Under the pieces are notes generated by a model, which worked only from the letters and a program-made list of their open reading frames with translations, had not been told where the DNA came from and searched no databases. This document shows positions 1-9,022 of a stretch of DNA of 64,000 nucleotides, one piece after another. Origin of the DNA: Rhodobacter sp. (lineage in GTDB: Bacteria > Pseudomonadota > Alphaproteobacteria > Rhodobacterales > Rhodobacteraceae); the NCBI GenBank assembly GCA_020637555.1, contig JACKKF010000009.1, positions 35,455-99,454 on the forward strand, read 5' to 3'. How positions within the stretch are numbered: position 1 is the stretch's first letter; every line of letters begins with the position of its first letter. The position numbers were made by a program, and so were the translations under genes.

Positions 1-2
1 CC

Positions 3-1004
3 TATTCCTCGGGGTTCACGCAGCGGCCCGACCTGACGGTGATGGGGGCGTTTTCCGGGCTGGAGATCGCGTGCTGGGATATCCTGGGCAAAGCCCATGA
101 CCGGCCGGTGCACGCGTTGATCGGCGGGCGCATGAACGACCGGCTCAGGGCCTATACCTATCTCTACCCGCTGCCAGGCATGGACCCGCGCGCCTTCTGG
201 ACCTCGCCCGAGATGCAGGCCGAGGCCGCCGAGGCCGCCGTCGCCCAGGGGTTCACCGCGATCAAGTTCGACCCGGCCGGGCCCTATACGATCCATGGGG
301 GCCATCAGCCCGCGCTGTTCGATATCGACCTCAGCGTGCGGATGTGCGCCGCGATCCGCAAGGCGGTGGGCAACCGTGCGGATCTGCTCTTTGGCACGCA
401 TGGGCAGTTCACGCCGTCGGGTGCGATTCGGCTGGGGCAGGCGCTGGAACCCTACAGTCCGCTGTGGTTCGAGGAACCGATCCCGCCGGACAACCTGCTG
501 GATTTCGCGCAGGTCGCGCAGGCGGTGCGCATTCCCCTGGCCACGGGCGAACGCATGACCACCAAGGCCGAGTTCGGCACGCTTCTGCGCGCGGGCGGGG
601 CATCGATCCTGCAACCGGCGCTGGGGCGCTCTGGCGGGATTTTGGAAACGAAGAAGATCGCCGCCCTGGCCGAGGCCTTCGGCGCGCAGGTGGCACCGCA
701 TCTCTATGCGGGCCCGGTCGAGTGGGCCGCGAATGTCCAGCTGGGCGCCACGTTGCCCAACCTACTGATGATCGAGACCATCCAGACCGGCGGCGCCTTC
801 CACCTGCCGCTGATCCGCCACGGTCTGCGGGTCGAGGACGGGTATATCCCGGTTCCGACCGCCCCCGGACTCGGCATCGATTTTGACGAGGATCTGGCGC
901 TGGCGCATCCTTATGACGGCAATGCGCTGCATCTGCAGATGCAGGATGCACCTTGCGATTATGCGGCGGCGAACGCCTTTCAGGGAGGGGCGCCGCGAGA
1001 CTGA
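3..1004 (+). CDS. Enolase-superfamily dehydratase/racemase (mandelate racemase/muconate lactonizing type), 5' truncated by window edge
   Basis: The reading frame is open to the left edge, so the N-terminal capping domain is only partly present; 333 residues are visible. The barrel domain shows AIKFD (base-bearing lysine strand), WFEEPIPPDN and ATGERM (acidic metal ligands) and APHLYAGPVEWAAN with the histidine expected in the mandelate-racemase type. These point to abstraction of a proton alpha to a carboxylate and dehydration or epimerisation of a sugar acid; the exact substrate cannot be read. The ABC importer that follows on the same strand after about 210 bases may bring in the substrate, which is inference from neighbourhood. 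An internal GTG/ATG near position 39 is not the true start, because homology-like sequence continues upstream of it. Confidence 0.85.
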   Translation, partial: YSSGFTQRPDLTVMGAFSGLEIACWDILGKAHDRPVHALIGGRMNDRLRAYTYLYPLPGMDPRAFWTSPEMQAEAAEAAVAQGFTAIKFDPAGPYTIHGGHQPALFDIDLSVRMCAAIRKAVGNRADLLFGTHGQFTPSGAIRLGQALEPYSPLWFEEPIPPDNLLDFAQVAQAVRIPLATGERMTTKAEFGTLLRAGGASILQPALGRSGGILETKKIAALAEAFGAQVAPHLYAGPVEWAANVQLGATLPNLLMIETIQTGGAFHLPLIRHGLRVEDGYIPVPTAPGLGIDFDEDLALAHPYDGNALHLQMQDAPCDYAAANAFQGGAPRD

Positions 1005-1214
1005 CACGCCGCGCCCTGCGGCCGGCACGGGACCGAGGATTCCCGGCGAGTTGATGGAAAGGGGGGAAAATCGGGTTGAAAATTGTGGCCTGTCGCGTTT
1101 GGATGGGCACATGTCGTAATTGAGACGGCGTTTGCAGGGTCCATGGGGCGCTCTTGAAACGGAGCTTGGCCATGGCGTCGCTTGCGGACGCAAAGCCGAG
1201 ACAACAGGGAGAAC

Positions 1215-2864
1215 ATGATGAAAGACGTTATCGACACTGTTCAGGACCGGGTGCATCCCGCGGCCGAGATCTATCTGCGCGATCACACTGCCGGCAAGCT
1301 GAGCCGGCGCGAGTTCCTGACCCGCACCACCGCGCTGGGCGTGGCCGCGACCGCTGCCTACGGGATGCTGGGCCTGGTCGCGCCCGAGGCCCGCGCCGAG
1401 GACATGACCCCCGTGATGGGCGGCACGCTGAAGATGCAGATGTCGATCAAGGCCCAGCGCGACCCGCGCACCTGGGACTGGTCGGAACTGGCCAACGCCT
1501 GCCGCGGCTGGCTGGAATATCTGGTCGACTACCAGCGTGACGGGTCGCTGACTCCGGTCCTGCTGGAAAGCTGGGAAGCCAGCGAGGACGCCAAGGTCTA
1601 TACCCTGCATGTGCGTCAGGGCGTGACCTGGAACAACGGCGATGCCTTCACCGCGCAGGACGTGGCGCACAACATCACCCGCTGGTGCGATGCCTCGGTC
1701 GAGGGCAACTCGATGGCCTCGCGCATGGGCAGCCTGATGGAGAACGACGCGGCCCGCGAGGGCGCGATCGAGGTCGTGGACGATCACACCGTCCGCCTGA
1801 ACCTCAGCGCGCCCGACATCGCCCTGATCGTGTCGATGGCCGACTATCCGGCGGCGATCATGCACCCCTCGTTCAACGGCGACGACCCCGTGGCCGAACC
1901 GATCGGCACCGGTCCCTATCGCCCGGTCAGCTATGAGCCCGGCATCGGCGCGGTGGTCGAACGCAACACCGACCACACCTGGTGGAACGCGGGCAATGGC
2001 GCCTGGCTCGACCGGATCGAATTCGTGGACCTCGGCACCGACCCGGCCGCCTGGGTCGCCGCCGCCGAAGCCGGCGAGATCGACCTGAACTATCAGGCGC
2101 AGGGCGATATCATCGACATCTTCGATTCGATCGGGATGCCGCGCAGCGAGGCGGTCACCGCCGCCACCATCGCCGTGCGCTTCAACCAGGACAGCGAGCC
2201 CTACAACAATGTCGCGGTGCGGCGCGGCCTGCAAAAGGCCGTCAACAACGCCGTGGTGCTGGAGCTGGGCTACAACGATCTGGGCACGGTCGCGGAAAAC
2301 CACCATGTCTGCCCGATCCACCCGGAATATGCCCAACTGCCGCCGCTGGTGGTCGATGGCGCCGCCGCCCGGGCCGAGATCGAGGCCGCCGGTTTCGGTG
2401 ACTACGAGTTCGAGCTGATCTCGATCGACGAGCCCTGGCAGGCGGAAACCTGCGATGCCGTGGCCGCGCAGATCCGCGATGCCGGGATCAACATCAAGCG
2501 GACGATCCTGCCGGGCGCGACCTTCTGGAACGACTGGACGAAGTATCCGTTCTCGGCGACGGAATGGAACATGCGTCCGCTGGGCGTGCAGGTTCTGAAC
2601 CTGGCCTATCGGTCGGGCGTGCCGTGGAACGAGACCGCCTTCGCGAACGCCGAGTTCGACGCGCTGCTCGATCAGGCCAACGGGATCGCCGATGCCGACG
2701 CCCGCCGCGAGGTGATGCGTCAGATCGAAGAGATCATGCAGAACGAGGGCGTGCTGATCCAGCCTTACTGGCGCTCGATCTTCCGCAACGCCGCCGAGAA
2801 CGTCCACGGGGCGGAAATGCACCCGACCTTCGTGGTGGACTACGTCAACTACTGGAAGTCGTGA
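1215..2864 (+). CDS. ABC transporter substrate-binding protein, peptide/nickel (DppA/OppA) family, Tat-exported
   Basis: About 549 residues, the normal length of the SBP_bac_5 family. The N-terminal region carries a twin-arginine motif SRREFL at about residues 30-35 followed by a hydrophobic stretch and ARAED, so the protein is probably exported folded through Tat. Family hallmarks include WEASEDAKVYTLHVRQGV and GTGPYRPVSY. The start is ATG at 1215 or the adjacent ATG at 1218; AGGGA lies at 1206-1210 and the upstream codons of the longer frame have no ribosome site. It heads a gene set with two permeases and a double ATPase on the same strand and should deliver a peptide- or oligosaccharide-like ligand to them. 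The ligand is not evident. Confidence 0.92.
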   Translation: MMKDVIDTVQDRVHPAAEIYLRDHTAGKLSRREFLTRTTALGVAATAAYGMLGLVAPEARAEDMTPVMGGTLKMQMSIKAQRDPRTWDWSELANACRGWLEYLVDYQRDGSLTPVLLESWEASEDAKVYTLHVRQGVTWNNGDAFTAQDVAHNITRWCDASVEGNSMASRMGSLMENDAAREGAIEVVDDHTVRLNLSAPDIALIVSMADYPAAIMHPSFNGDDPVAEPIGTGPYRPVSYEPGIGAVVERNTDHTWWNAGNGAWLDRIEFVDLGTDPAAWVAAAEAGEIDLNYQAQGDIIDIFDSIGMPRSEAVTAATIAVRFNQDSEPYNNVAVRRGLQKAVNNAVVLELGYNDLGTVAENHHVCPIHPEYAQLPPLVVDGAAARAEIEAAGFGDYEFELISIDEPWQAETCDAVAAQIRDAGINIKRTILPGATFWNDWTKYPFSATEWNMRPLGVQVLNLAYRSGVPWNETAFANAEFDALLDQANGIADADARREVMRQIEEIMQNEGVLIQPYWRSIFRNAAENVHGAEMHPTFVVDYVNYWKS

Positions 2865-3001
2865 ACGTCACCTGACCCGGGCAGGGCGCCGCAACCCGGT
2901 GCCCTGCCGTTTTCCGTGTTCGGTCCGATAGGGCCCCTTTCGCCGCCGCGGCGCAAGGGATGGTGTTTATCATCCTCGCGCGGCCCGCCATAGGAGACGC
3001 C

Positions 3002-4087
3002 ATGCTGCTCTTCCTGCTTCGGCGCATCGGACTGATGCTGATTACCGCGCTCTGCCTCACCTTTGTGGTCTTTGCGCTGACGAACCTTCCAGCGAAACTG
3101 GAAACCCTGGCCAAGACGCAGGCCGGCAGCCGCATGACGGATGCCGAGGTCGCGCGCTGGATCGATCGGAACGGCTATGGCTCGCCCATGCTGCAACGCT
3201 ATGGCGAATGGCTGGGCGTGATCCCGGGCTGGGTGCGCCACGATGACGACGGCACCGTTCATGGACGCTGCGTGGATCGCCACCAGGACCCGTCGCTTGC
3301 CGGCAGCCGCTGCGGCATCCTGCAGGGCGACTGGGGCTATTCCACGCGCTTCCAGGACAATGTCTCGACCGTGATCTCGGCGCGCGTGGGGGCGACCGGC
3401 CTGCTGATGATGTGGGTTCTGATCGTCATGGTGCCGATGGCGCTGATCGTCGGCGTCCTGGCCGGGATGCGCGAGGGGTCGCGCACCGACCGGGCGCTTT
3501 CGACCTTTGCCATCGCCTCGACCGCGACGCCGGAATATGTTTCGGGCGTCCTGTTCATCGCCTTGCTGGCCTCGTCCACGGTGGGGCTGTCCCCGTTGCT
3601 GGCCAGTTGGGGCTGGATCGACGGCCGCGTGCTGTTCCAGGGCAATGCGCGTTCGGCGATGGAGGATATCACCCTCTCCAACTTCACCTTGCCGGTGCTG
3701 ACCATCGCCCTCTACGGCATGGGCTATGTGGCCCGCATCACCCGCGCCTCGATGACCGAGGTGATGACCCAGCAATACATCCGCACCGCCCGCCTGAAAG
3801 GTGTGAGCTTCAGCAAGATCGTCCTGAAGCACGCCCTGCGCAATGCGCTGATCGCCCCCTTCACGGTCATCATGCTGCAGATCCCGTGGCTGCTGAACGG
3901 CGTCGTCATCTCCGAGGTGCTGTTCAGCTATCCCGGCTTCGGCTGGACCCTCTACGAGGCGGCGGTGAACAACGACATCGAACTCCTTCTGGCGTCCTCG
4001 GTGGTCGCGGTGGTGGTCGTGCTTGTGACGCAGCTGATCTCGGATATCGGCTATGTCTACCTCAACCCCCGCATCCGGATTTCGTAA
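3002..4087 (+). CDS. ABC transporter permease, DppB/OppB family
   Basis: A 361-residue inner-membrane permease. The first transmembrane helix is at residues 4-25; a periplasmic segment with two cysteines (RCVDRH and SRCGIL) precedes the conserved GDWGYS. The BPD_transp_1 domain ends with the EAA-like loop KGVSFSKIVLKHALRNALI, which should contact the ATPase, and with YPGFGWTLYEAA. The ATG at 3002 is preceded by AGGAGA; an in-frame start at 2960 lacks a ribosome site. The next permease starts only 12 bases after the stop, so the two are surely co-transcribed. The paired cysteines in the outer loop might form a disulfide, which is inference. Confidence 0.92.
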   Translation: MLLFLLRRIGLMLITALCLTFVVFALTNLPAKLETLAKTQAGSRMTDAEVARWIDRNGYGSPMLQRYGEWLGVIPGWVRHDDDGTVHGRCVDRHQDPSLAGSRCGILQGDWGYSTRFQDNVSTVISARVGATGLLMMWVLIVMVPMALIVGVLAGMREGSRTDRALSTFAIASTATPEYVSGVLFIALLASSTVGLSPLLASWGWIDGRVLFQGNARSAMEDITLSNFTLPVLTIALYGMGYVARITRASMTEVMTQQYIRTARLKGVSFSKIVLKHALRNALIAPFTVIMLQIPWLLNGVVISEVLFSYPGFGWTLYEAAVNNDIELLLASSVVAVVVVLVTQLISDIGYVYLNPRIRIS

Positions 4088-4099
4088 GGAGACGCGCGC

Positions 4100-5260
4100 A
4101 TGGACCCCCTCAGCTGGTTCGAGATCTTCGCCCGCGCCGCCCAGCAGTTCCTGCCGGTCTGGATCGCCCTGGTCGTGACCTTCGCCCTGTCGATCCGCTT
4201 CAAGCGGCGGCTGGGCCTGTATGGCAAGCTGTTCGATTCGACCATCGGCATGATCGGCTTCGGCATCGTCATGTTCTGGCTGTTCACCGCGCTGTTCGCC
4301 GGAATGATCGTCACGCACGATCCGCTGGCGCAGGTCAGCGGACTCAGGAATGCCTCGCCCGGCTCGGCCCTGCGGTCGCCCGGGGATCTCTATCCCTATT
4401 ACCTGTTCGGCGGTGACAGCCTGGCGCGCGACGTGTTCTCGCGCATGGTGATGGGCGCGCGCGAGGTGCTCAGGATCGCGCCCTTCGCGGCGATGATCAG
4501 CTTCATGATCGGCATCTCGCTGGGCCTGCCCGCCGGATATTTCGGCGGCAAGCTGGACACCGGGCTGACCTTCCTCGCCAACCTGGTGCTGGCCTTCCCG
4601 GTGATCTTGCTGTTCTTCCTGCTGGTCGCCCCCGAGATCCAGCAGACCCTGATCCCCAAGGTGATGGCGGGCCTTCTGTTCCTGGCGCCGATCCTGTTTG
4701 TCACGGTGCTGCTGAACAGCCGCTTCTTCACCCAGCCCGCCAAACGCAACCTCTATGTGGGGGTCGTGCTGGTGGTGGGCGCCTGGGCCTATGCGGGGCT
4801 GGTGTTCAACGCCGACCCGGCGGGCATCTGGTCGATGTCGCCCAACCTTCTGAACGTGTTCGTCGCGGTGGTCTTCGTCAACGCGCCGACCGTGTTCCGC
4901 ATCGTCCGGGGCATCACGCTGGACATCAAGACCCGCGACTACGTCGCCGCGGCCCAGACCCGGGGCGAGGGGCCCTGGTACATCATGCTGTGGGAAATCC
5001 TGCCCAACGCCCGCGGGCCGCTGATCGTCGATTTCTGTCTGCGCATCGGCTACACCACGATCCTGCTGGGCACGCTGGGCTTCTTCGGCCTCGGCGTTTC
5101 GCCGGAAAGCCCCGACTGGGGATCGACCATCAACGCAGGCCGCCGCCTGCTGACGGTCTATCCGCATCCCGCGCTGGTGCCGGCGATCAGCCTCATGAGC
5201 CTGGTTCTGGGTCTGAACCTTCTGGCCGACGGGCTTCGCGAAGAAAGCCTCAGGGACTGA
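4100..5260 (+). CDS. ABC transporter permease, DppC/OppC family, with an internal insertion
   Basis: A 386-residue inner-membrane permease, longer than the roughly 280-300 residues usual for the family. The core elements are present: GGDSLARDVFSRMVMGAR before the domain, the loop RGEGPWYIMLWEILPNARGP that docks on the ATPase, and GFFGLGVSPESPDWG. Two features explain the length: an additional N-terminal membrane helix at residues 15-32, and an extra hydrophobic segment at about residues 180-250, between VLAFPVILLFFLL and VFVNAPTVFRIVRG, which in ordinary OppC proteins are nearly adjacent. The start ATG follows TAAGGAG directly after the first permease gene. Confidence 0.9.
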   Translation: MDPLSWFEIFARAAQQFLPVWIALVVTFALSIRFKRRLGLYGKLFDSTIGMIGFGIVMFWLFTALFAGMIVTHDPLAQVSGLRNASPGSALRSPGDLYPYYLFGGDSLARDVFSRMVMGAREVLRIAPFAAMISFMIGISLGLPAGYFGGKLDTGLTFLANLVLAFPVILLFFLLVAPEIQQTLIPKVMAGLLFLAPILFVTVLLNSRFFTQPAKRNLYVGVVLVVGAWAYAGLVFNADPAGIWSMSPNLLNVFVAVVFVNAPTVFRIVRGITLDIKTRDYVAAAQTRGEGPWYIMLWEILPNARGPLIVDFCLRIGYTTILLGTLGFFGLGVSPESPDWGSTINAGRRLLTVYPHPALVPAISLMSLVLGLNLLADGLREESLRD

Positions 5261-5307
5261 TGGCTCCCGAACGCCCCATCATCTTGTCTGAAATACGCCA
5301 CGGGGGT

Positions 5308-5328
5308 CCGGGGGTGTGAAACCCCCGG
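5308..5328. repeat. Perfect 8-bp stem palindrome between permease and ATPase genes
   Basis: CCGGGGGT at 5308-5315 pairs with ACCCCCGG at 5321-5328 around a GTGAA loop. There is no T-run after it, so it is a weak terminator at best. It sits in the 94-base gap between two genes of one transport operon and may be an mRNA-stabilising or attenuating hairpin. The neighbouring CTGAAATACGCCACGGGGG resembles the style of the larger palindromic repeats near 47.7 and 57.8 kb, but is not the same sequence. Confidence 0.5.
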
Positions 5329-5354
5329 TCCGTCCACCGCCACAGGAGTGACCG

Positions 5355-7439
5355 ATGACCGCCTGGACCCCGGACCAACCGATCCTTGAAATCGAGAACC
5401 TCTCGATCAGTTTCTTCACCCGCCTGCGCGAGATCCCCGCGGTGATGGATTTCTCCTGCACCGTCATGCCGGGCGAGGCGATGGGCCTGGTGGGGGAATC
5501 GGGCTGCGGGAAATCCACCGTGGCACTGGCGGTCATGCGGGACCTCGGGGTGAACGGCCGGATCGTCGGCGGCACGATCAAGTTCAAGGGCCGCGATCTG
5601 ACCGCCATGTCCCAGGACGAGTTGCGCACCCTGCGCGGGTCGGAAATCGCCATGATCTATCAGGAACCCATGGCGTCCCTGAACCCGGCGATGAAGATCG
5701 GCGCGCAACTGGCTGAAGTGCCGATGATTCACGAGGGCATGTCCAGGAAGGACGCGCTGGCGCTGGCACGCCAGCTTGTGGCCGATGTGCGCCTGCCCGA
5801 CCCCGACCGCATCCTGAATTCCTATCCGCACCAGTTGTCGGGTGGCCAGCAGCAGCGGATCGTCATCGCCATGGCGCTGATGTCCAAGCCCGCGCTTCTG
5901 ATCCTGGACGAACCGACCACCGCACTCGATGTCACGGTCGAGGCCGGCATCGTCGACCTGGTCAACGATCTGGCCGAGAAATACGGCACGTCGATGCTGT
6001 TCATCTCGCACAACCTCGGTCTGGTGATGGAGGTCTGCGACCGCATCACCGTGATGTATTCCGGCGAAGCGGTCGAAACCGGCAACATCAAGGATGTGTT
6101 CGACAAGATGCGCCATCCCTACACGCAGGCGCTGTTCCGCTCGATCCCGCTGCCCGGCGCCGACAAGACCTCGCGCCCGCTGCGCGCCATTCCCGGCAAC
6201 TTTCCGTTGCCGCACGAACGCCCGCCGGGGTGCAATTTCGGTCCGCGCTGCGACTATTTCCAGGCCGGGCGCTGCGACGCGGTCGATATCGCCATGGCCC
6301 CGGTGGCGGGGGACACGCGGCATGACAGCCGCTGCCTGAAATTCGACGAGATCGACTGGGCCGCCCCTCTGGCCGCGGGTGAACACCACGACCGGTCCGA
6401 AATCGGCGATGTCGTGCTGAAGATGGACGACGTGCGCAAGTATTACGAGGTTGCCGCCTCGTCGCTGTTCTCGGGGGGCGACACCAAGGTGGTCAAGGCC
6501 AACGAAACCCTCAGCTTCGATGCACGCGAGGGCGAGACGCTGGCCATTGTCGGCGAATCTGGCTGTGGCAAATCCACCTTCGCCAAGGTTCTGATGGGGC
6601 TGGAAACGGCCACCGCGGGCAAGATCATGCTGTTCGACGAGAACGTGCAGAACACGCCGATTCAGCAACGCAACACCGATACCGTTTCCTCGCTGCAGAT
6701 GGTATTCCAGAACCCCTTTGACACGCTCAACCCGTCGATGACCGTGGGCCGCCAGATCGTGCGCGCGCTGGAAATCTTCGGCGTCGGTGACACGGATGCC
6801 GAGCGCCAGCAACGGATGCTGGAACTGCTGGACCTGGTGAAGCTGCCGCGCGAATTCGCGACCCGCATGCCGCGCCAGCTTTCGGGCGGGCAGAAGCAGC
6901 GGGTGGGGATCGCGCGCGCCTTTGCCGGCAACGCCAAGGTGGTGATCGCGGACGAGCCGGTCTCGGCCCTCGACGTGTCGGTGCAGGCGGCCGTGACCCA
7001 GCTTCTGATGGACATCCAGCGCGAACATCGCACCACGCTGCTGTTCATCTCGCATGATCTCAGCATCGTGCGGTATCTCAGCGATCGGGTTCTGGTGATG
7101 TATCTGGGGCATGTGGTGGAACTGGGAACCACGGATCAGGTCTTTGCGCCCCCCTATCATCCCTATACCGAGGCCCTGCTGTCCGCCGTGCCGATCGCCG
7201 ATACCCGGATCGAGAAGAAGCGCATCGTGCTGGAAGGCGACATTCCGTCAGCCGTCAACCCGCCGCCGGGCTGCCCGTTCCAGACGCGCTGCCGCTGGAA
7301 ATCCCAGGTCGCGGGCGGTCTGTGCGACCGCGAGATGCCGCCGATGCGCAAGCTCGGTGATGGCCACCAGATCAAGTGCCACCTGTCCGAGGCCGAACTG
7401 GCGGGCATGGAGCCGGTGTTCAAGATCGCGGCCGAGTAA
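5355..7439 (+). CDS. Fused double ATP-binding protein of peptide-type ABC importer (DppD-DppF fusion)
   Basis: One 694-residue protein carries two complete nucleotide-binding domains. Walker A motifs GESGCGKST occur near residues 47 and 400, signature motifs LSGGQQQR near 163 and LSGGQKQR near 509, and Walker B LLILDEP and VVIADEP follow each. Each half ends with the oligopeptide-transporter C-terminal extension carrying a cysteine cluster: CNFGPRCDYFQAGRC in the first and CPFQTRCRWKSQ in the second, of the type that binds a metal or Fe-S centre in DppD-like ATPases. Many bacteria encode the two halves as separate genes; the fusion is common in proteobacterial operons of this type. AGGAG lies just upstream of the ATG. 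It energises the two permeases upstream. Confidence 0.95.
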   Translation: MTAWTPDQPILEIENLSISFFTRLREIPAVMDFSCTVMPGEAMGLVGESGCGKSTVALAVMRDLGVNGRIVGGTIKFKGRDLTAMSQDELRTLRGSEIAMIYQEPMASLNPAMKIGAQLAEVPMIHEGMSRKDALALARQLVADVRLPDPDRILNSYPHQLSGGQQQRIVIAMALMSKPALLILDEPTTALDVTVEAGIVDLVNDLAEKYGTSMLFISHNLGLVMEVCDRITVMYSGEAVETGNIKDVFDKMRHPYTQALFRSIPLPGADKTSRPLRAIPGNFPLPHERPPGCNFGPRCDYFQAGRCDAVDIAMAPVAGDTRHDSRCLKFDEIDWAAPLAAGEHHDRSEIGDVVLKMDDVRKYYEVAASSLFSGGDTKVVKANETLSFDAREGETLAIVGESGCGKSTFAKVLMGLETATAGKIMLFDENVQNTPIQQRNTDTVSSLQMVFQNPFDTLNPSMTVGRQIVRALEIFGVGDTDAERQQRMLELLDLVKLPREFATRMPRQLSGGQKQRVGIARAFAGNAKVVIADEPVSALDVSVQAAVTQLLMDIQREHRTTLLFISHDLSIVRYLSDRVLVMYLGHVVELGTTDQVFAPPYHPYTEALLSAVPIADTRIEKKRIVLEGDIPSAVNPPPGCPFQTRCRWKSQVAGGLCDREMPPMRKLGDGHQIKCHLSEAELAGMEPVFKIAAE

Positions 7440-7508
7440 GGCCGCGCGGCCCCGACCGCATCGGCGGGGTGCCCCCCGTGGCGCCCCACGGTTACGGGCT
7501 CGCGCCGG

Positions 7509-8147
7509 TCACTCGCGGAAGTTGCGGCTTTCCTTGATCTGGTCCCAGGCCCAGACGACCTCTTGCAGGCGTTCCTCGTCGGCGCGGTTGCCGCCGTTCA
7601 GGTCCGGGTGCAGATCCTTGACCAGACCCTTGTATTGCTTGCGGATTTCAGCGCGGGTCCAGGTGTCGCGCGCGTCCAGGATTTCCAGCGCCTTGCGCTC
7701 GGTCGCGGGCAGCTTGCGGGTGGCCCCGCTGCGCGCGCGCGTTTCGGTCCGGCGCTGGGTGGCCTTTTCGCCCAGCACCTGGAACGGGTCGTCGATACCG
7801 TGGCGCGCCCAGCCCTTGGCCTCGCGGTGGTTGGTGCCGAAGGCGTCGGTGGCGCGGCCCCAGACCCGGTCGCGTTCCACCGTATCGGCCATCTCGGCCT
7901 CGGTCTGGCCGGAAAAGAAATTCCATTTCAGATTGTATTCGCGGACATGGTCCTTGCAGAACCACAGGTAGTCGTCCAGCGCGTCCGGCGAGCGCGGCGC
8001 GCGGTATTGCCCGGCCTCCTGGCATCCGGGATGCTGGCACTGCCGGGCCGAGGTCTCGACCGCGCCGGACATGCCGCGTCGGCCACGGGTGCGCTTTTTC
8101 TTGTCGTTAGACGCCCGGATGTCGAAGTTGAACGGATCTCGCGTCAT
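7509..8147 (-). CDS. J-domain protein with N-terminal cysteine/histidine cluster
   Basis: A 212-residue protein whose C-terminal 70 residues form a DnaJ domain, with HPD in LVKDLHPDLNGG and a helix AEIRKQYKGLVK before it. It therefore should stimulate an Hsp70 (DnaK) partner. The N-terminal part has a lysine/arginine-rich start and a possible zinc site formed by C37, C42, C64 and H67. It lacks the Gly/Phe and standard zinc-finger regions of DnaJ, so it is a type III J protein. It is convergent with the ABC operon and divergent to nothing obvious. The client is unknown. Confidence 0.85.
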   Translation of the reverse strand: MTRDPFNFDIRASNDKKKRTRGRRGMSGAVETSARQCQHPGCQEAGQYRAPRSPDALDDYLWFCKDHVREYNLKWNFFSGQTEAEMADTVERDRVWGRATDAFGTNHREAKGWARHGIDDPFQVLGEKATQRRTETRARSGATRKLPATERKALEILDARDTWTRAEIRKQYKGLVKDLHPDLNGGNRADEERLQEVVWAWDQIKESRNFRE

Positions 8148-8328
8148 CGGTCCTGCCGCTGGTCAATCTGTCGTCACTGTGCCGCCCGGGCCAGGGTGAC
8201 GGATCGGCGCCGTCCAGCCCGGGGGCACGAGTCGGAGGCGGGAGTTTACAGGTTTCGCAAGGGGAAAGGAAAGGGTCCCCGCCGGCGGAATTGACCGATT
8301 GGCCGAATTCGGCCCGGTCAGGCGCCGC
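8148..8328. other. Intergenic region, no gene seen
   Basis: About 180 bases between two minus-strand genes. It is G/C-rich with a purine-rich stretch (AGGGGAAAGGAAAGGG) near 8260. I see no convincing promoter or hairpin, and the open frames here are too short and lack ribosome sites. Confidence 0.4.
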
Positions 8329-8859
8329 TCAGTCCTCGTCCTGGCGGGGGGGGCGGGGGCGCAGCACCGGTTCGATCCGGGCGGTAGGGCCGTCGCCGCG
8401 CAGCATCGCGCCCGCACGGAACACCGGTTCGCGCCGGGGTTGCGGGGCCGGCTGGACCTCGGGCTGGTCGTCGTGCGCGGATTCGTAATAGGGCGCGGCC
8501 GGACCATCGGCGTCCGGGCGTGCCTCGGCATAGGCGGCGGCGTATTCGGCTTCGTAGCTGGGGGTTGCCTCGGGTTCGGATTCGAACTGCGCGGCGGCGA
8601 CCAGGGCGGCGCTGGCATCCGGACGCGGCTGGCCCAGCTCACGCGCGAAGATCATCACGACCTGCGTGCTGGTGCGCGCGCCGCCAAAGCGTTTGCGCTC
8701 TTCGCAGGGCAGGGTTTCGGTGCGAACGAACTGCCAGCCCCCGGCCGCCTCGGCGTTGATGCGTTCGGCAAGGGCATGGGCAAAGCGTTCGGCGACGGTC
8801 TTGAGACCCTTGGCTTTGGCCGCGCGCAGTGGCGCGGGAACGACCTTGTATTCATACAT
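8329..8859 (-). CDS. DUF4177 domain-containing protein
   Basis: A 176-residue protein. The N-terminal half begins MYEYKVVPAP and contains NAEAAGGWQFVRTETLPC, the small beta-rich pattern of DUF4177, which has no established biochemical role. The C-terminal half is low-complexity, rich in Ala, Pro, Glu and Tyr, and ends in an acidic tail after RPRPPRQDED, so it is probably disordered. I chose the ATG at 8859 because the family pattern begins there; the longer frame back to 8940 reads as arginine-rich noise. No signal peptide is visible, so it is probably cytoplasmic. Confidence 0.75.
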   Translation of the reverse strand: MYEYKVVPAPLRAAKAKGLKTVAERFAHALAERINAEAAGGWQFVRTETLPCEERKRFGGARTSTQVVMIFARELGQPRPDASAALVAAAQFESEPEATPSYEAEYAAAYAEARPDADGPAAPYYESAHDDQPEVQPAPQPRREPVFRAGAMLRGDGPTARIEPVLRPRPPRQDED

Positions 8860-9022
8860 GAGGATGATCCGCCTGCGTTTCAGGGCCTTTTGCGGCAATC
8901 GCGCCGACAATGCAAGCCGCCAGCGCGCCGGCGGCCGCAATCGGCGCCGACTGCACGCGGTTTTTATTGAGCGGCAAACCGGCGCGATGCTAGCGTGGAC
9001 AGGTTTTCAAGGAGGGATTCTC

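Noticed and set aside
2849..5167. 772-residue open frame on the minus strand across the ABC permease genes
   Set aside because: It is the shadow of two well-supported permease genes in G+C-rich DNA; the translation is rich in Asp, His, Arg and Gln with no domain or start context.
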